64,000 nucleotides of DNA from Turritopsis dohrnii (GCA_027922465.2 BQMF02000059.1:806001-870000), one strand, 5' to 3'. Positions 1 to 13,400 are shown, numbered from the stretch's first letter. Notes: a model not told the origin generated them from the sequence alone. Made by a program: numbers and translations.

Positions 1-425
1 ATTTTTATTCACGACGATTTTTTCATGGGAAGTTTGGTGGGTTTATTTACGTATTTTAGCTATATAAAACACTTATTATTAACGGAAGATTTACATAAAA
101 ACGACATAAAAACAGTGCTGGGGAGCTTAGAAGCCAGTGTTTTTGTCTTTGAGTGTTATAAAAGGAGTAGACAAATTTCAGTAACGAGAGCAAGGATATT
201 TTATGTGTTTGCAGTAGAAAAGTGTGCTGGAAATAAAGTGTTATTAATATTTGTTTACAGGTATGAATATAGAAAGTAAACAGTTTAGAAGTGTTTGAAA
301 ATGGCTGCAGAAGATGATCAATGTGTTGTTTACAAACATGACGATGATGTGAATTGGTTTTGAAAGGTATCCTCTTATGTTTGAAGTTAAACCAAAGTTA
401 AAATATTATATATCTATTTAGTTAG
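1..425 (+). repeat. Helitron-like non-autonomous unit, left part
   Basis: This stretch has no gene. It matches other repeat copies in the window: the segment around 300-425 is a diverged copy of 50115-50210, with the same order of short motifs. The 50.2-kb copy is uninterrupted where this one carries the element at 426-3535. Short open frames here have no codon bias or motif. The unit resumes at 3545 and again at 15138, and ends at the CTAG at 15977-15980. Confidence 0.6.
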
Positions 426-3400
426 CAACCTCGAACCCAGGGTTTCTTGCCTTTTCGATATACGGATATGGCGGCGAAGAAGACCCTGGTCCCGGCTGCT
501 CAAAATCAACAGTATAAGTGTGGATTTTAATTTATGCAATATTTGCCTCAGTAAGCCCCACATTTTCATAGTTGCTTCTTCGAGTAAGCAAGTTCTGCAT
601 AAATTATGTGAAAAATAATAAATAGACGGCGAACCTTCTAGTATCAAACAGAAAGATCAGAAGAGAGGGTTCACGATTAATAAACATGGAAATGTTGTGA
701 AGCTTTTTGAAAGGCTGCAACTTGCTTTGTTATCGTGCAACCTTGATAATATTTGCTTCAAACCTAAACAAATTGTTTTGAACATTTGTTATTTGAAAGA
801 GATGTTATTTATTGCTGTTTTACCAACTGGTTATGGGAAATCTTGATTTATCAGTTGCTTCTTAGCTTTTTACGAAGTAGAAAAATTTCAAACATAGTTA
901 TCGTTATTAGTCCCCTAAATTCGACCATTGAAAACCAGATGAATTTTTTAAACAAGATTGGTATTCCTAAGAGTAAGGCAGGAAGAGAATTTGTTACAGA
1001 TAATATTTTTTTCAGAAGTTAACTTAGTAATTATGAGAAAGAAAATGATATAACATTTTTCCCCGTTGATTCTGGGAGGAAAAGCTTAAATTGTTTTCTG
1101 TCATCCTGAGGGGGCTCTTAATGAAAAAACTTTAAAACTATTTTGGAGCCAAGTATATCAAGATATGTTGTGGCTGTGGTCATTGGTGAAGCACACATTG
1201 CATCGAGTCGTGGTAAGAAATATATTGTTATTTGAAAATTTCTACTGCATTTTGGTTTTTTATCATAAAAAACATGGTCTTCGACTTCGCTTTGTGGATA
1301 TCATCAAACATTAAACATAACATAATTCATAAATAAGATATCTAGCTCTTTATATAATATTTATAATAAAGTAGTACTGTCAATGTTCCTAATTCAGAAT
1401 AACAAACAATATGGAATGTAAGTCAAAGCAAGTTCAAAATATTTTTAAATTAAAACCACTGCACATCACTGTGGATCAAACTAAAACAAAAAATTCTACA
1501 CTGTTATAATCATGATCTTTATTTATTTTCACCTTTGGAATTAGGAAGTCAGAATTAAGATCAATGACAATTACAAACTAAACTATAAAAATATAAATGT
1601 AGCTATTTATTTTACATAATATTTGTTTTTTAATTGGGTTTTATATACCAGTAACAGCAAACCTTAAATTTTTGCTGCAAAACTGTATTAGACGTTGTAC
1701 TAAAATCGAATTGTGTTAACCCTTCATATGCAGTTGTTTCAAGACTGATGGCGAACCTTTTCTGACACAAACTTTTTAAATTGATGTTTTCTTTGAAAAT
1801 ATTTCGTTTTATACCCAAAAGTAGATATGTGTGGGCAATGATCGTTAATGACCCCAACAATGGCCAATGGTTGTTTTGTATTTAAAGCTGACCGAATTTT
1901 TTTTCTTGCATCAGTGTTATTGACATAGTTATGATTTCATCATAGTGTTTATGATATGCAGATGTATGTATGTTGACTTTTTTATTGGTGTTTAAATTTG
2001 TAAAGGAAAATTGTGTTGTGTCAAAATTAAGATGCTTTTTTGATACTATTGTAGTAACCATTGATTTTGCAGGTGGTTACGTGCTGGTTTCAGGTGAACC
2101 AGCAGATATTCGTTTAATGGAAAATTTTTGTCTTTATCAGACATTCCAACCCCTGGAGTTTAAAATCCGGGACAATCTTATGGTTTGCGGCAAGCGAAAA
2201 TGTTTTGAGATTTTAGTGCCTCAGTCCAGCTCAGTCTAAAACGGTCTTCGTAATTGTTTGTAACAGTAATTGTTTAATAAACCAATAAACACTCTATATT
2301 TGTGTAAAAAGTTTGTTTACATTACATAAAAATGAAAACATGCTTCACTTCTAAATAGAAACTAATCGTTTCGATAAATAATGGTGGCAAATGAAACACT
2401 AGCCTAGACACGTACGTTTTGACCATACTATTTATACTGTCCAGACAACCTCGCTCTCGGAACTTTTTTTAACCCTTTGTTGGTGAGTTTGGTGTAGTAT
2501 ACTCAATCAGTGTTTAATAACTGGGCATAAACTAAATACATAGTCCAGAAAGTTTGACCTCTTCGCCGAGTCGGAAATACTATAAGAAATAGTAAAATCG
2601 TGGAACAGACCCAATTGCATAGCGGAGAGTTGAATTCTTTGCATTGAGGTGGACTGAAAGCAATAAAAAAGCAAATTTGATATTTTTCTTCAATATGAGC
2701 CATAAGTAAAAAGTTCAAGGAAAGTTATTTGGAAACCGGGACACTTTCATAAGAATCCGGGAGAGCGGGACGCTATGACCAAATCCTGGACAATCCCGGT
2801 CAAACCGGGATGGTTGGAATTAATGCTTTATTCAATTTGACTTCTCTTCTCTGATTTAAGATTTTCTTCAAGAAATATAGTTTCTGAAAAGCCGTCACCA
2901 ACATGTATGTTTACACCACATACCGTTGAGATTTTCCTGCTTAAGTTTTTTCTTTTCACCAGACACAGATTGTACTTTCAACAAAAAGCTGTTGTCAGTA
3001 ACAGTAAGACTGCACAATCTCCAACTCTAGGTTTTCGAGAATAGACTTTTTTTAGGAGTAATTTTCAATAACTCTTCGTACATTTAACTAAAAAATCATA
3101 TTCATCAGTCAACTGATATGCCACTTGAAAATTATGGGGAAGGAACGGCACAAATTAGTCAGAGAACTAAAAGTCACACTGGCAGCCTTTAACTAAAAAA
3201 TATTTTATTAAAATCATTATTATCCTATCAAGTTTGGCCAAAAACACATGTAGATGAAGGGTGGAGAGGTTGGAATGTATGCCAATTAAGGAAAAACAAA
3301 AATATAATGGTTTTCCAAAAACAATGAATTTATAAAATTTTCTCTTCCATCCAAACCACGTGCTCGGACTTTCATTCTGGCTTCTGCGTTTACCATTTTG

Positions 3401-3535
3401 ATAAACAACGCGCTGCTTAAATTATTCGAGAATCCTGCTGAACCAATGAAATCAGAGAACGCAGCAGCCGGGACCAGGGTCTTCTTCGCCGCCATCCGTA
3501 TATCGAAAAGGCAAGAAACCCTGGGTTCGAGGTTG
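426..3535. mobile_element. 3.1-kb TIR DNA transposon with 9-bp target duplication (unclassified, MULE-like size)
   Basis: Near-identical inverted repeats of about 73 bp bound the element (426-about 500 and about 3463-3535). Both start CAACCTCGAACCCAGGGT when read inward. They are flanked by the direct 9-bp repeat TTTAGTTAG at 417-425 and 3536-3544. The related copy near 50205-50225 lacks the insert, which gives an empty site. A 9-bp duplication fits Mutator-like elements, but I see no MULE transposase. Inside are a broken RecQ-like helicase exon (757-1211) and otherwise AT-rich sequence without convincing coding potential from 1212 to 3462. Each terminus contains an inner palindrome (CCAGGGT...ACCCTGG). 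A lone diverged end of the same family lies at 55262-55333. Confidence 0.8.
757..1211 (+). pseudogene. RecQ-like DNA helicase fragment (degenerate)
   Basis: Three conserved helicase blocks can be read in order. The first is an N-terminal K-P-x-Q stretch with the Walker A motif AVLPTGYGKS (about 757-843). The second is a motif-Ia-like segment IVIVISPLNSTIENQ (about 895-945). The third is VVAVVIGEAHIASSRG (about 1160-1208), matching the DEAH box region of RecQ helicases with the first Asp replaced by Gly. The reading frame changes by one position right after the Walker A lysine, and further stops separate blocks two and three. A GTAAG after the last block looks like a splice donor. Either a host helicase exon was captured or the element once encoded a helicase. 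It is not functional as it stands. Confidence 0.6.
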
Positions 3536-3544
3536 TTTAGTTAG

Positions 3545-3971
3545 AACACAGTTAGTATGCTGAATAAATAAAGAATGCAGGGTTGTTTAGTTGTGTTTTG
3601 AATTAGCCAGCAGAGGAGATTTTACCCTGTTTTTAAAAACGGTTCCATAGAATGTTTTCAGTTATTAAAAATTCTTTAGCTATACAAATTTCTGTCTTTA
3701 CGTTTGTGTTTTTAATTATTATTTTTAAGGTAAATTTGTTCTCGAACATTCTTTTTTAATATCGGCATAATACGATCAGGTTTTCTGTATATAATATCAA
3801 TATGCATTCAAAATCTGTTTTCTTTTAGAAAAGCAAAATAAAAAATACAGTAAATAAATGAAACTCATGGTTTTAATCATGACGTTGATGGTTTTGGGAA
3901 GAACAGACTACATATCATTTCAAAAATTCATTAATGGTAACAGTCCAGTAGTAACTTTGGAACAAAAGAAA
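3545..3971 (+). repeat. Helitron-like non-autonomous unit, middle part
   Basis: This continues the unit begun at 1-425. The block at about 3856-3971 (start ATGAAACTCATGGTTTTAAT) recurs at 15570-15670, 35244-35350, 38512-38620 and 50936-51050. No coding capacity is evident. The repeat is cut at 3971, and its continuation (AAGTTCGAAGGTATC) is found at 15138. Confidence 0.7.
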
Positions 3972-3989
3972 TTCACGGCGAGAAAAGCA

Positions 3990-4270
3990 AGTTATCCGAA
4001 GTATCCGTTATTCGTGCGATTTTTCGGGTAACTCTAGTATCCTAAGTTATCCTAAGTATAAGTTATTCGAGTTTTCCGTTATTCGGGAAACTTACGTATA
4101 TATAATGTCCGCAGTTATCCGAAGTATCCGTTGCTTGGGCGAATTTTCGGGTAACTCTAGTATCCTAAGTTAAACTGAGTGTGTGTTATTTGAGTTTTCC
4201 GTTATTCGGGAAAACCGACGTATATGATAATGTCCGCAGTTATCCGAAGTGTAAGTTATCCGAGTATTTC
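3990..4270. repeat. Subterminal tandem repeat, about 123-bp unit
   Basis: Two full copies (about 3990-4112 and 4113-4236) and a partial third begin AGTTATCCGAAG. They contain TTCGGGTAACTCTAGTATCC and TTCCGTTATTCGGGAAA. Similar words occur at the other end of the element (9880-9960 and 14940-15120). Subterminal repeats are typical transposase-binding arrays in CACTA elements; that role is inferred. Confidence 0.7.
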
Positions 4271-4888
4271 ATGTGTCGCGAAACCTTTCGAAAAGAGACT
4301 TATTATTATTAACTTTGAGTTCGTGTAACTTTTATTCTTCGCAAAACTTGGCATGGCATGTAAGCGTTGTAGCGGAAGAGAACAATAGACCTTTCCCGAA
4401 TTTATTTTTAATCACACTCCGCCTTGTTTTCGCAACAGTTAATATGGCAACATGTCTGGAGACTCATTTAAGTAATGCTTAATGATGAGTGTAATAATTG
4501 TGATAATGTATGACTGAGCACTGGACATTTGGTTGTCATAGTATAACATATTAAACACGAGGAGGATGTTTAAAAAAATTTTCGGGAAAGTTCTATTTTG
4601 CGATTCATAAAACGTACCTAAAGATAGTGCGCGGATAAGTTTAAAAAGCGGCTTCATCAAACAACATTTGCAAGACTTTGGAAATTTGTATTCTGAATTA
4701 ATGGATTGGTTTTGTTACATTTTATAAGCAAGTTATCAGAGAAGTAGAATTTCCATGATAATAGTGATCATAAAAGTTTATAGCCCTCAATACATTACAT
4801 CTTTTTATTATGCAAAGAAACGTCATCATTATAATGATGTCGAAAGTGACATAATTTATGAAAACCATAAAACCATATCATAACTTCT

Positions 4889-7672
4889 TCATAAATGCAT
4901 GTTTGGTGTACAATTTACGTTTCCATACAAAGCTTCAAATCCCTTGCAGAATGTAATCAAGAGGTTATGTGCTTGATTGATCTCATCTTTAGAAATGCTT
5001 CTTTTACAAAGTAATTTGCAAGCATTGACATAGGTTGCCAAATTTTCAAATTTTTCTCTACCAAGTAACTCTTTACAGCAATAAAGGGAATATATTAATA
5101 TAAATGTTTTGCATTCTTCAGATTTCAGTCTTTTGAAATATTTTGACATTTTTCGAGAAAGTTTACCATGGCCATGAGGGACTTTCACGTGCGACTGAAG
5201 TCTGTTGATGGTCAGCAACATTTTTTCTGTGATGGTTCCAGTTTTTAACCAAACCTTGATGAGCAATTTTCCAGTACCTAAAGTCCAAAATAAGTAAAGA
5301 AATATGTTATGTCAAAACAAAATTCATGCTTAATTTTATGCATATAAATGTAAACATAATATGTATGAGTTTTTAAAAGGACCAATCAAAACAATGTTCT
5401 TACTTAAAGAAGCTTTTAGAAGCTTGAAAATGAAGGAGATCCATAATAGAAAATTCAAGATGGTAACAACAAATATATCATTTTTCAGGAAGGCGACAAA
5501 TCACAAAATTTGAACCTGATTGAGCTATGGGGCATTTGATAGCATTTACATGAAATACCATACAAGGAACAATATTTCTTACCTAGCAACAAGTTATGCA
5601 TAGGGTCAATAACATGCATCACAATAGGATCAAAATATGACAATCTAAACAGCTCAGAATATCTAGCACCAAATCTCTTTTCCATTTTCTTTTTCTCTGA
5701 GACAGTTGTGCATTTCTGAATTACAGCCGCAGCAGCCTTATGATCACATCCAGATCTTGGTACCCACTCATCAAAGTTAAATCCAGAATAATCAGGTTTC
5801 TCACCAAATTTCCTCCGTGGAAATTGTTTCCAACATTTGCTGCAGCCTAAAAGCAATAGAAATAAAATAAAAACAGGATGCCTTAACAGGCAGAAGTATT
5901 CCTTATTCGAATGACTGTAAGATTTCTAAACAGATGCAGGATGATCTTGCTTTGATTCAGAATTATTTGCCTACAGCTCACATGCTAAACAAATATAACA
6001 ACCTTGTCATAAAGAACATCATGTTCTTGCATGCTTTTAGCAAAAGTTTTTAATTGACTAATACATTCCCTTAAGGGTCATGATGACATAATAGGAAGTT
6101 TTGCTGGAGATCATGCTTAAAAAGAAATTTGCTCAGTATAAAAATCCCATTAGACTACACTCTTTTGTAGGTATTTTTGAAAACAGTAAGAAAAAAAATA
6201 GCAAAAACAAATAGCAAAAACAAAGGACGGTTTTAAAGTATTCCTAGTTTACATAGGAACACAATAATATCATGCTATCAAACTAGTGTGGTAAAAGCAA
6301 ACAAAATATATATATACTGACCATAATTAGCTGAGAATCCTAGAAAACCACAACATTTTCTGGTCGCTGGAATATCGCTTGATAAACAGATCAGTGCATA
6401 TTTATATAAACTATATTGAAATGGACCACCATCTTTAAGCAGTACACCATGCCATCCAGTCTGTAAATCATCCACAATCGGTTTCAAGTATGTATTAACA
6501 TTCAATGATGGTTCTTTCAGTCCAGGAATAACACCACAAACAATTCTATTGTCATATTTAAATCTTTCTTCTCTTGGTAAGTTCAAAATAACCATATAAA
6601 TTATTCCTAATGAGTACTCAGAATTTTGAAATGGCTGAAACCAATCAATATTCATCATGAGACCAATGTTCCGACAATCAGAAAAAAAAAGTTCATTGTC
6701 TTCACCCTTGAATGTCTTCCAAATTTTACCATCATATATATCATGCATGGCATCAATTGACTTTTTTTTAAAACCCAAAAACATATCCCTAAATCCAGGA
6801 CAACCCACTTATCAAAACCACCAATAGAAATACCAGCCAATTTGTAAGCAGTGTAAAGAGTAGTTGGAAACTGATCCATCAGTGACTTCAATATAGCAAT
6901 ACCAAATACTTTGTATATTACACCGATGACAGACTTCACAAGATTAAATAAAATCACAATTGATACATTAGAGATAAAGGTGTACACTTGAAAAAGGAAA
7001 ACAGCTTGCAAAACGACAGATAAAAAACGTTTCAATGGCGGTTCAGTTGTTTCTTCATAACTGCTTGCAGACATTTCATTGAGAATTTCATCAACCTATG
7101 AAGAGGAGTGGAAATACCATTACTTTTATTGCTGATTGACTGAATGTTAAATTTCAACTGTTTTTGTTTACAATTTTGTTTCAGTTGCAGTTACAGTTAA
7201 AACTTGAAAAAAAACCTTCAGGTCTTTTTACAATAACTAATATGTTCTTTCTACAGTATATAATAAATACAATATGTTTGAGTGATGGGAGTAAGTAACT
7301 AAATCTCCAACACACCACCACACAGAGAGCTAAACTCAATATATTAATACCCACCTCTGTTTCGTCACCACTACTATCAGTCATATCTATTTCATGCAAA
7401 ATCATTTCGTCATGTGAAATATTTAACTGATCAGGACTGCAATCAGCAGAGACACCTTCAACTATGTCTTCGGCGACCACTACATCATTACGTAAATGAT
7501 TTCTTCTGTTAAGGGGTTGTCGACATTGATAATTTCTTTTATGACACAAACCCTTATTATGTCCATATTGATAGTAATGTGATCTTGAGAAAGAAGTTTT
7601 ACAGTAAGTACAATATCTTCTAACGCTTTTTTTAACAAGAACGTTTTTTTCATGCTCTCTCAATTCCGCCAT
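4889..7672 (-). pseudogene. Tnp2-family transposase of the CACTA/EnSpm element
   Basis: Four exons can be joined with GT-AG introns and agreeing phases: 7672-7355, 7095-6322, 5846-5583 and 5277-4889. The start is an ATG at 7672. Exon 1 has a zinc-finger-like Cys/His stretch (YCTYCKTSFSRSHYYQYGH). Exon 2 contains the Tnp2 core: MHDIYDGKIWKTF, then NIGLMMNIDWFQPF, then GLKEPSLNVNTYLKPIVDDL. Exon 3 has the family signature HVIDPMHNLLLG. Exon 4 ends in NMHL just before a stop, where family members normally continue into a His-rich segment, so the 3' end is probably truncated. Exon 2 also contains a frame change near 6810-6840 (its length does not fit its flanking phases). The enzyme would cut and move the element; this copy is broken. 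Confidence 0.75.
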
Positions 7673-8041
7673 CTTCTAACTGAACAAAGACAGTTGCCAT
7701 ATTGTAAACAAAAAGAACGAATTCGCTGAGTTAACAAAAAAATATAGACGGGGGTAACGAAACTGAAAGTTGCACAGCGTTTAAAGGCAAAACAAAAACA
7801 TTTATTCGTGTATTTAATAAATGTGTTATCTATATAATTTAGACATATTGTGAAAACCATTTTATTAGAAGAAATGCTTCAAATCTCTGCTTCAATGCCT
7901 ATAAAATGCTATATAGTAAATCCAGTTTCACCCATTTCAATATTGCGCGCGCACTTTTAAAATAATAAAAAAATCTTTTGAAACAAATCAGTGCCACGAC
8001 CACGAGATCTTTCCTTCACTACAAGACAACGACTTGTAATC
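7673..8041. promoter_or_regulatory. Divergent intergenic region of the CACTA element
   Basis: The transposase (minus) and accessory gene (plus) start on either side of this segment of about 370 bp, so it should hold a bidirectional promoter. It is AT-rich and contains TATAAAATGC-like words near 7900 and a GCGCGCGCAC tract near 7945. I see no defined box. The plus gene's frame is open back to about 7991 but has no ATG there. Confidence 0.4.
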
Positions 8042-9143
8042 ATGGCTGAATTCTATGGAAGCGCAATTAAGAGAAAACTTAAGCCTGACGAAGTCTACGC
8101 TAAACAAAGCAAGAAGATTCGCCTTCAGAATGGAAAAACGAAAGCTAGGGTCATAACACCAGAGAGAACTTCGTTTTCAGTCTATGAAAACAATACAGAT
8201 GAAAATTCTCAAATCTTGAGGCGGACGTATGTACCACTAATATTCTTGATTTGACTTGCTTCTTTTACTTTGAAACTTTATTTCCTTATTTATTTGTTCT
8301 TTTAGATCTGACATTGGTAGTGACATAAGTAATGTTATTAATACTTCCTGTACCACAACACCAAAAGTTAGCAAGTATAACAAAGTTATCAGGTAAAGTT
8401 CGCAGTGAAACGTTTTGCTAAGCGTCTTTTACTACTCTCAATACCTGTCTTTCATTGAATTTGCAACTACTGTAATTTTAGAATGGTCACTAATGTGAAG
8501 GAAGATCTTACTAAACTCATATCTGAGCAACAAACTGTTATTGAATTACTGATGGATAGAGTAAGGGATTTGGAGCAGCACTTGTTGGATAAACCAAGTA
8601 CTGAAAATAACGAGCAAATACCATTAGAACTTTCGGTAACAATCGTTTGTCTGCAACAGATATTTCAGCCATCTGAAACGTACTGCCAAGGATAAAGAAC
8701 AAATGACAGACGAACAACAACAAATGGCTGGAAAAAATGCGAGAAAAGTAGCTAGACGTACAAAAGTAAGTTACTTATTTATAACAATTTGACATTCATA
8801 TTTAAAAGGATGTGTGTATTGAAACTAAAATGCATTGTTATTCTATTTATTGTAGCTGTGTCAGCGACGCAGGAAAATTTCAAGAACAATGACCCTCACT
8901 GAAGATGAAGAAGAACTAGCAAATCAGATGACTGGCGAAATGATGACAGATGAAGAATCGGGTGATGAGAACGGAAATAAAATTATTACTATGAAGAAAT
9001 TACCATGGCGCAGTGCAAGACTAGATGCATTTATTGAGAAAGTTGATGCTTTGCATCAGAATCGCAACATCATGGTCCGTGTTGAAGGAAGTCCTTCAGA
9101 GCGCCTACCTTCTGCTAAAGTGCCAAGCATTTGCATAGACTGA
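8042..9143 (+). pseudogene. Accessory protein gene of the CACTA element (unrecognised)
   Basis: Four exons fit GT-AG borders: 8042-8226, 8306-8392, 8482-8765 and 8856-9143. The ATG at 8042 is the first in an open frame. I do not recognise the product. It is basic at the N-terminus (GSAIKRKLKPDEVYAKQSKK). It has a coiled-coil-like stretch in exon 3 (EDLTKLISEQQTVIELLMDR) followed by a charged helix. It ends with an acidic segment and a conserved-looking tail (LPWRSARLDAFIEKVD, then PSERLPSAKVPS). Exon 3 contains a frame change around 8640-8690: its start and end frames differ although both borders fit. CACTA elements often carry a second DNA-binding gene (TnpA-like), and the divergent placement suggests the same here; that is inference. 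Confidence 0.5.
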
Positions 9144-9995
9144 TATAACTGACATAACATTGCATGTGTTTGTATTCAATAAAATTGAGTTTTTTCCCAT
9201 TGACAAACCTTGTGTACGAGTGGTTAATTAGAATGATCTACCTATTTGAGTTTGAATTAACAGATGCGTATTTGCATCTACTATTTTGTTTACTATTGAC
9301 ACCATGTACTAGTGTCTATTTTGTGTGTTGGTATGTGGAAAACTGGAGTTGAAATTTTGAAAGATAAACAAAAAAACAAATGTATGCAATGTGTAGAAGA
9401 ATGTTATGTCAAGAATTGTGTTTTGTATTTTATTTTATAATTTATAGATATTGAATGTGTACGAATTTAATAACATTGTATATATGATTTATAGTCTTAT
9501 AGTTTAGCAGTATTTTTTTGTACCACTGGCATTGTATTTGAGTATAGTACATTATTTATAAAAAAAATCCTATAAACTAACTTCGGTTTTCGCTTACATT
9601 TTCCTACATCAGTTGCAAAATAGGATTAGAAACCTTAATAAACAACTTATATGAGGACAATAGCCGATTTCACTATTCTAAAAGGGTTCATTTGGCCACC
9701 AGCAAGAAATTACATTCCGTGAAATTTAAGCCAATGAAAACAAGAGCTGCGATGGGTTTTCCACAAGTTTTCCTTACTTATACGAAGGTTTCCTGGCATC
9801 GGATAACGGTTATCCTCTGGAACATTTTACGCAGGCATTTGTTTACTGAGTTATACGAAGTCGCAGACCGCTGAACTAGATTGTTATGATTACGTTCAAC
9901 TCAGGAAAACTCCCGTTTGGATGAGTTTCCCGAGTTTCGGGTAACTTTTCACACGAACTTCGAATAACTGCGTGGTACGATTCCTGTTGTTATAC
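9144..9995. other. Non-coding right part of the CACTA element before the hAT
   Basis: AT-rich 3' sequence of the accessory gene, then subterminal repeat words (GGTTTTCC, TTTCCCGAGTTTCGGGTAAC near 9920-9950). No coding sequence or RNA gene is evident. Confidence 0.5.
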
Positions 9996-10276
9996 CAGAG
10001 GCGGACCGAGACTTAGTCAACCTAGTCAGTGTGACTAAGTGAAAAACTCAGCCGTTACATGTTTGTAGTTTCTTTTTGTACGCACTTTCCGCTCTCGCGA
10101 TTTTCATGAGCCGACCGGTGGTTTTGCTTACACTGCGCGCTTTCTCTAGTCTTGGACAGTTGTTTCCTTTTATAAATATGGAAACGACCAGGCTAGTTTC
10201 TACTTAGTCATATAAAACCCAGGGTGCATGTCAAACAGTAGAAATAATGTATCCGAGGGAACCCAAGGTTTATTTT

Positions 10277-10400
10277 GACTATTTCGCATCCCACAACTCT
10301 CTGTTTCTGACTATTTCGCATCCCACAACTCTCTGTTTCTGACTACTTCGCATCCCATAACTCCCTCTTTTGACTATTTTGCATCCCATAAGGCCTCTCT
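10277..10400 (+). repeat. Short tandem repeat, about 31-bp unit
   Basis: About four copies of a unit containing GACTATTTCGCATCCCACAA lie in the 5' untranslated part of the hAT, just ahead of the transposase start. The last copies are diverged. Its role is unknown; subterminal or promoter-proximal repeats may bind the transposase. Confidence 0.7.
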
Positions 10401-10468
10401 GTGTAATAATTTTGCAAGAAAGAGTTCGTCCGGAAGGCTATCCTTAAACGTTTATTCAGTCGAAAGGG

Positions 10469-13400
10469 ATGGCTTCCATAAATTCCATAGAGCAAATGAT
10501 GGGTAACGGCGACATTATCAAATTAACGTCAGAATTTGAAAAATTAAGTAAAGATCTCAGAATAAAAACTGAAAATAAAATTTTGTCTGGAGAGGAGTTA
10601 GAAGAAATGTTAAAGTCGAGATTAGTTCTCCGTGATTTTACAGCTGAAAGGTTTATACCAGATCGCTTGCAATCTGAAAAGAAATTCATCACACTTCAGT
10701 AAGTATTAAATATTACAATTGTAGATAATTGACAGTTTTAAATGACATAATGTTTTGTAACACGTGTCTACAGAGTATAATATAATTCATGTGATGAATC
10801 ATGTATATAAAATTGTTTATAAGCTTGTTTATTTTCATAATATGAAAGACATTGTTGATAATGTGTTTGGTACATCAAGTATGACTGATCAGATTAATGT
10901 TTCACTCAATATGGTACGTAAGACGTGTGCAAGTATAGGATAAGGTTTATTTTTATTATGATAATTTGTTTTTTTAGATCACAGCTGACAGGTAACTGCT
11001 TGTTTAGTTCTCTATCCCTTGCTTTGGTAGGTAACAATTCTTTGGTTTACTCATTAAGAATTTTGACATCATTAGAATTATTTCTCAACAGTTCCTATTA
11101 TGTTAAGCACCCATGCATTATACAGGCATTTCAAAAAGGGAAAGATAATTTTTTCTATAATTATAAAAATCTGATGGGTTTATTGGTTTCGCATTCTGCG
11201 TTAGACTCATGTAAACTTGCAGAAGATTTGATTAAAGAAGAGGCTCGAATTTTACTAAATGACAAGACTTGGTCAAGCTTTATGGCAATTCTTGGGTTGT
11301 CATCAGTTATCCATAGGCCAATCAGTACGATTTACCCAGACTGTGGCACCGATAAGTTAAAATTTCTATTCACACAAGTCATAAGTCCTAGAAGTGATGC
11401 CTTGTCAAATGATAACATTCATTTACTTTTTTCTTATAATGGTTGTTTGTCCTCAGGAGAAACTTTTAAACATAACCATTTTGTTCCAATGATAGTTAAA
11501 CATGTGTCTTGTTTCCCAATTAAACGTAAGAGCTTGCAATGTAGCACTGTATCTGAGCATAAGAGGTCACGTGTTGCAGGTCATAATTTTTTAGATAAAG
11601 TTCAGTCCAAAATTTCATTTATACCTATAAAATCTAATAGTGACAAAAAGCAATTTTCCAATTCATTGTCTAACAATGTTTCCAAAACCACAAATGTTCA
11701 TGTCTCTGCACCAAGTAATATTGATGGACTTCAAAACAGTATTGAAAAGAATAGCTCAACAACAGAAACTCCTTCATTTAATGTGTTGGGAAATGATGTT
11801 TCACTTTTTAGAGAAAAGGTTAAGAATATGACAAATTTAGAAATTACTAATTTAGCTAAAAATGTCTTTATTCCTGATAAAAGTTATAAGTTTCCGAAAC
11901 GTAATGGTCGCAGTTTTTGCATTGATTGGCTAAACAATTTTAAGTGGCTTTCTTATTGACCTAGTGCCGATGGTGGATTTTGTTTACCTTGTGTTCTCTT
12001 TGCTGATAAATTTCCAAACATGATTCTTAAAAATAGGAATCTACTTTTTCAAGCTGTCAAGGCCAGCCCAGGTGCCTGTACTTTGTTTAAAAATCACGAA
12101 AAGGCCCCAGTAGGTGGAAAACGATCACTCCATCAATGTACCTCTCTTTTATTTACCACACTTCTTAGTCAAGAAGCAGGAAAAACGAAATCTGTCCAAG
12201 AATTAGTAAACAACCAATTAGCTGTTGAACGGTCTGAAAATAGAAAACTGCTTATACCCATAATAGATACTATACTTTTATGTGGACGTCTTGGTTTACC
12301 ACTTAGAGGACATAGAGATTCTATCAAAGACCAGCCGTTGTTTGGCCAATATTCTTTATCTGGTGTAGGGAATTTTATTGAGCTCATTAACTATAGAGCT
12401 CGGGCTAATCCACAATTCAAAGAAGATCTACAAAACCTGTCAAAAAATGCACGTTACCTATCTAAAAATGCACAGAATGACATCATTAATTGTATTGGTC
12501 AGGTGATAACTGAAAAAATTGTTAACGACATTAAGGAAAGTAAGTTTTATTCCATAATTGGTGACGAGTGTATGGACAGTGCTGGTAAGGAGCAGTTTTC
12601 CCTTTGCATTCGGTTTATTGATAAGGATGACAACATTCGTGAGGAGTTTTTAAGATTTCTTCCTTGTGAGCATGGTCTGTCTAGTGAAGGTTTGTCAAAA
12701 ATCGTTTTGAAGTGCTTAAGTGATCTGCATTTAGATGTTAGATGTTGTAGAGGCCAAGGGTATGATGGTGCAGGATCTGTTGCTGGATGTAAAAAAGGAT
12801 AAGCAGCTTTAATATCCAAAATAAATTCTAAGGCAATTTATGTTCATTGTTTCTGCCACAGATTAAATTTAAGTATATGCAGTGCATGTAACATACAGGA
12901 AGTAAAAAATGTCATGGAACAAATTAAAGACATTTCCTATTTTTTTAATTTGTCTGACACAAGACAGGGAATATTAAAACAAAGCATAGACAAGTATTCT
13001 CCCACATCATCGAAAACTAAATTGTATGATGTTTGTCGTACCAGATGGGTTGAAAGAATAAAAGGCATGGAAGTTTTCGATGAATTTTATGTGCCTATTG
13101 TATATGCTCTTGAAGATATGCATTTTAATGTAGGCCGTATTTGTAATACAGAAACTTCTTCAAAAGCAACTGTTCACTTAAATATGATAACATCCTTTCA
13201 TTTTATAACCACTTTTAAAATTGTAAAAAATGTGTTTCTCCTAACATCTGGTGTTACTACACTTCTGCAATCAAGGACAAATGATATTATAGATGGTATC
13301 CATCTAATAGAAAGTTTGAAGTCAAATGCTATTTTAAAAAGAAATAACATTTGTGATACTCATGAAGAATGGTATAATGAAGCTCTAACTTTAAGTAGGC

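Noticed and set aside
1970..2239. 89-codon plus frame inside the first TIR element
   Set aside because: No motif, no splice context, AT-rich; not supported as a gene.
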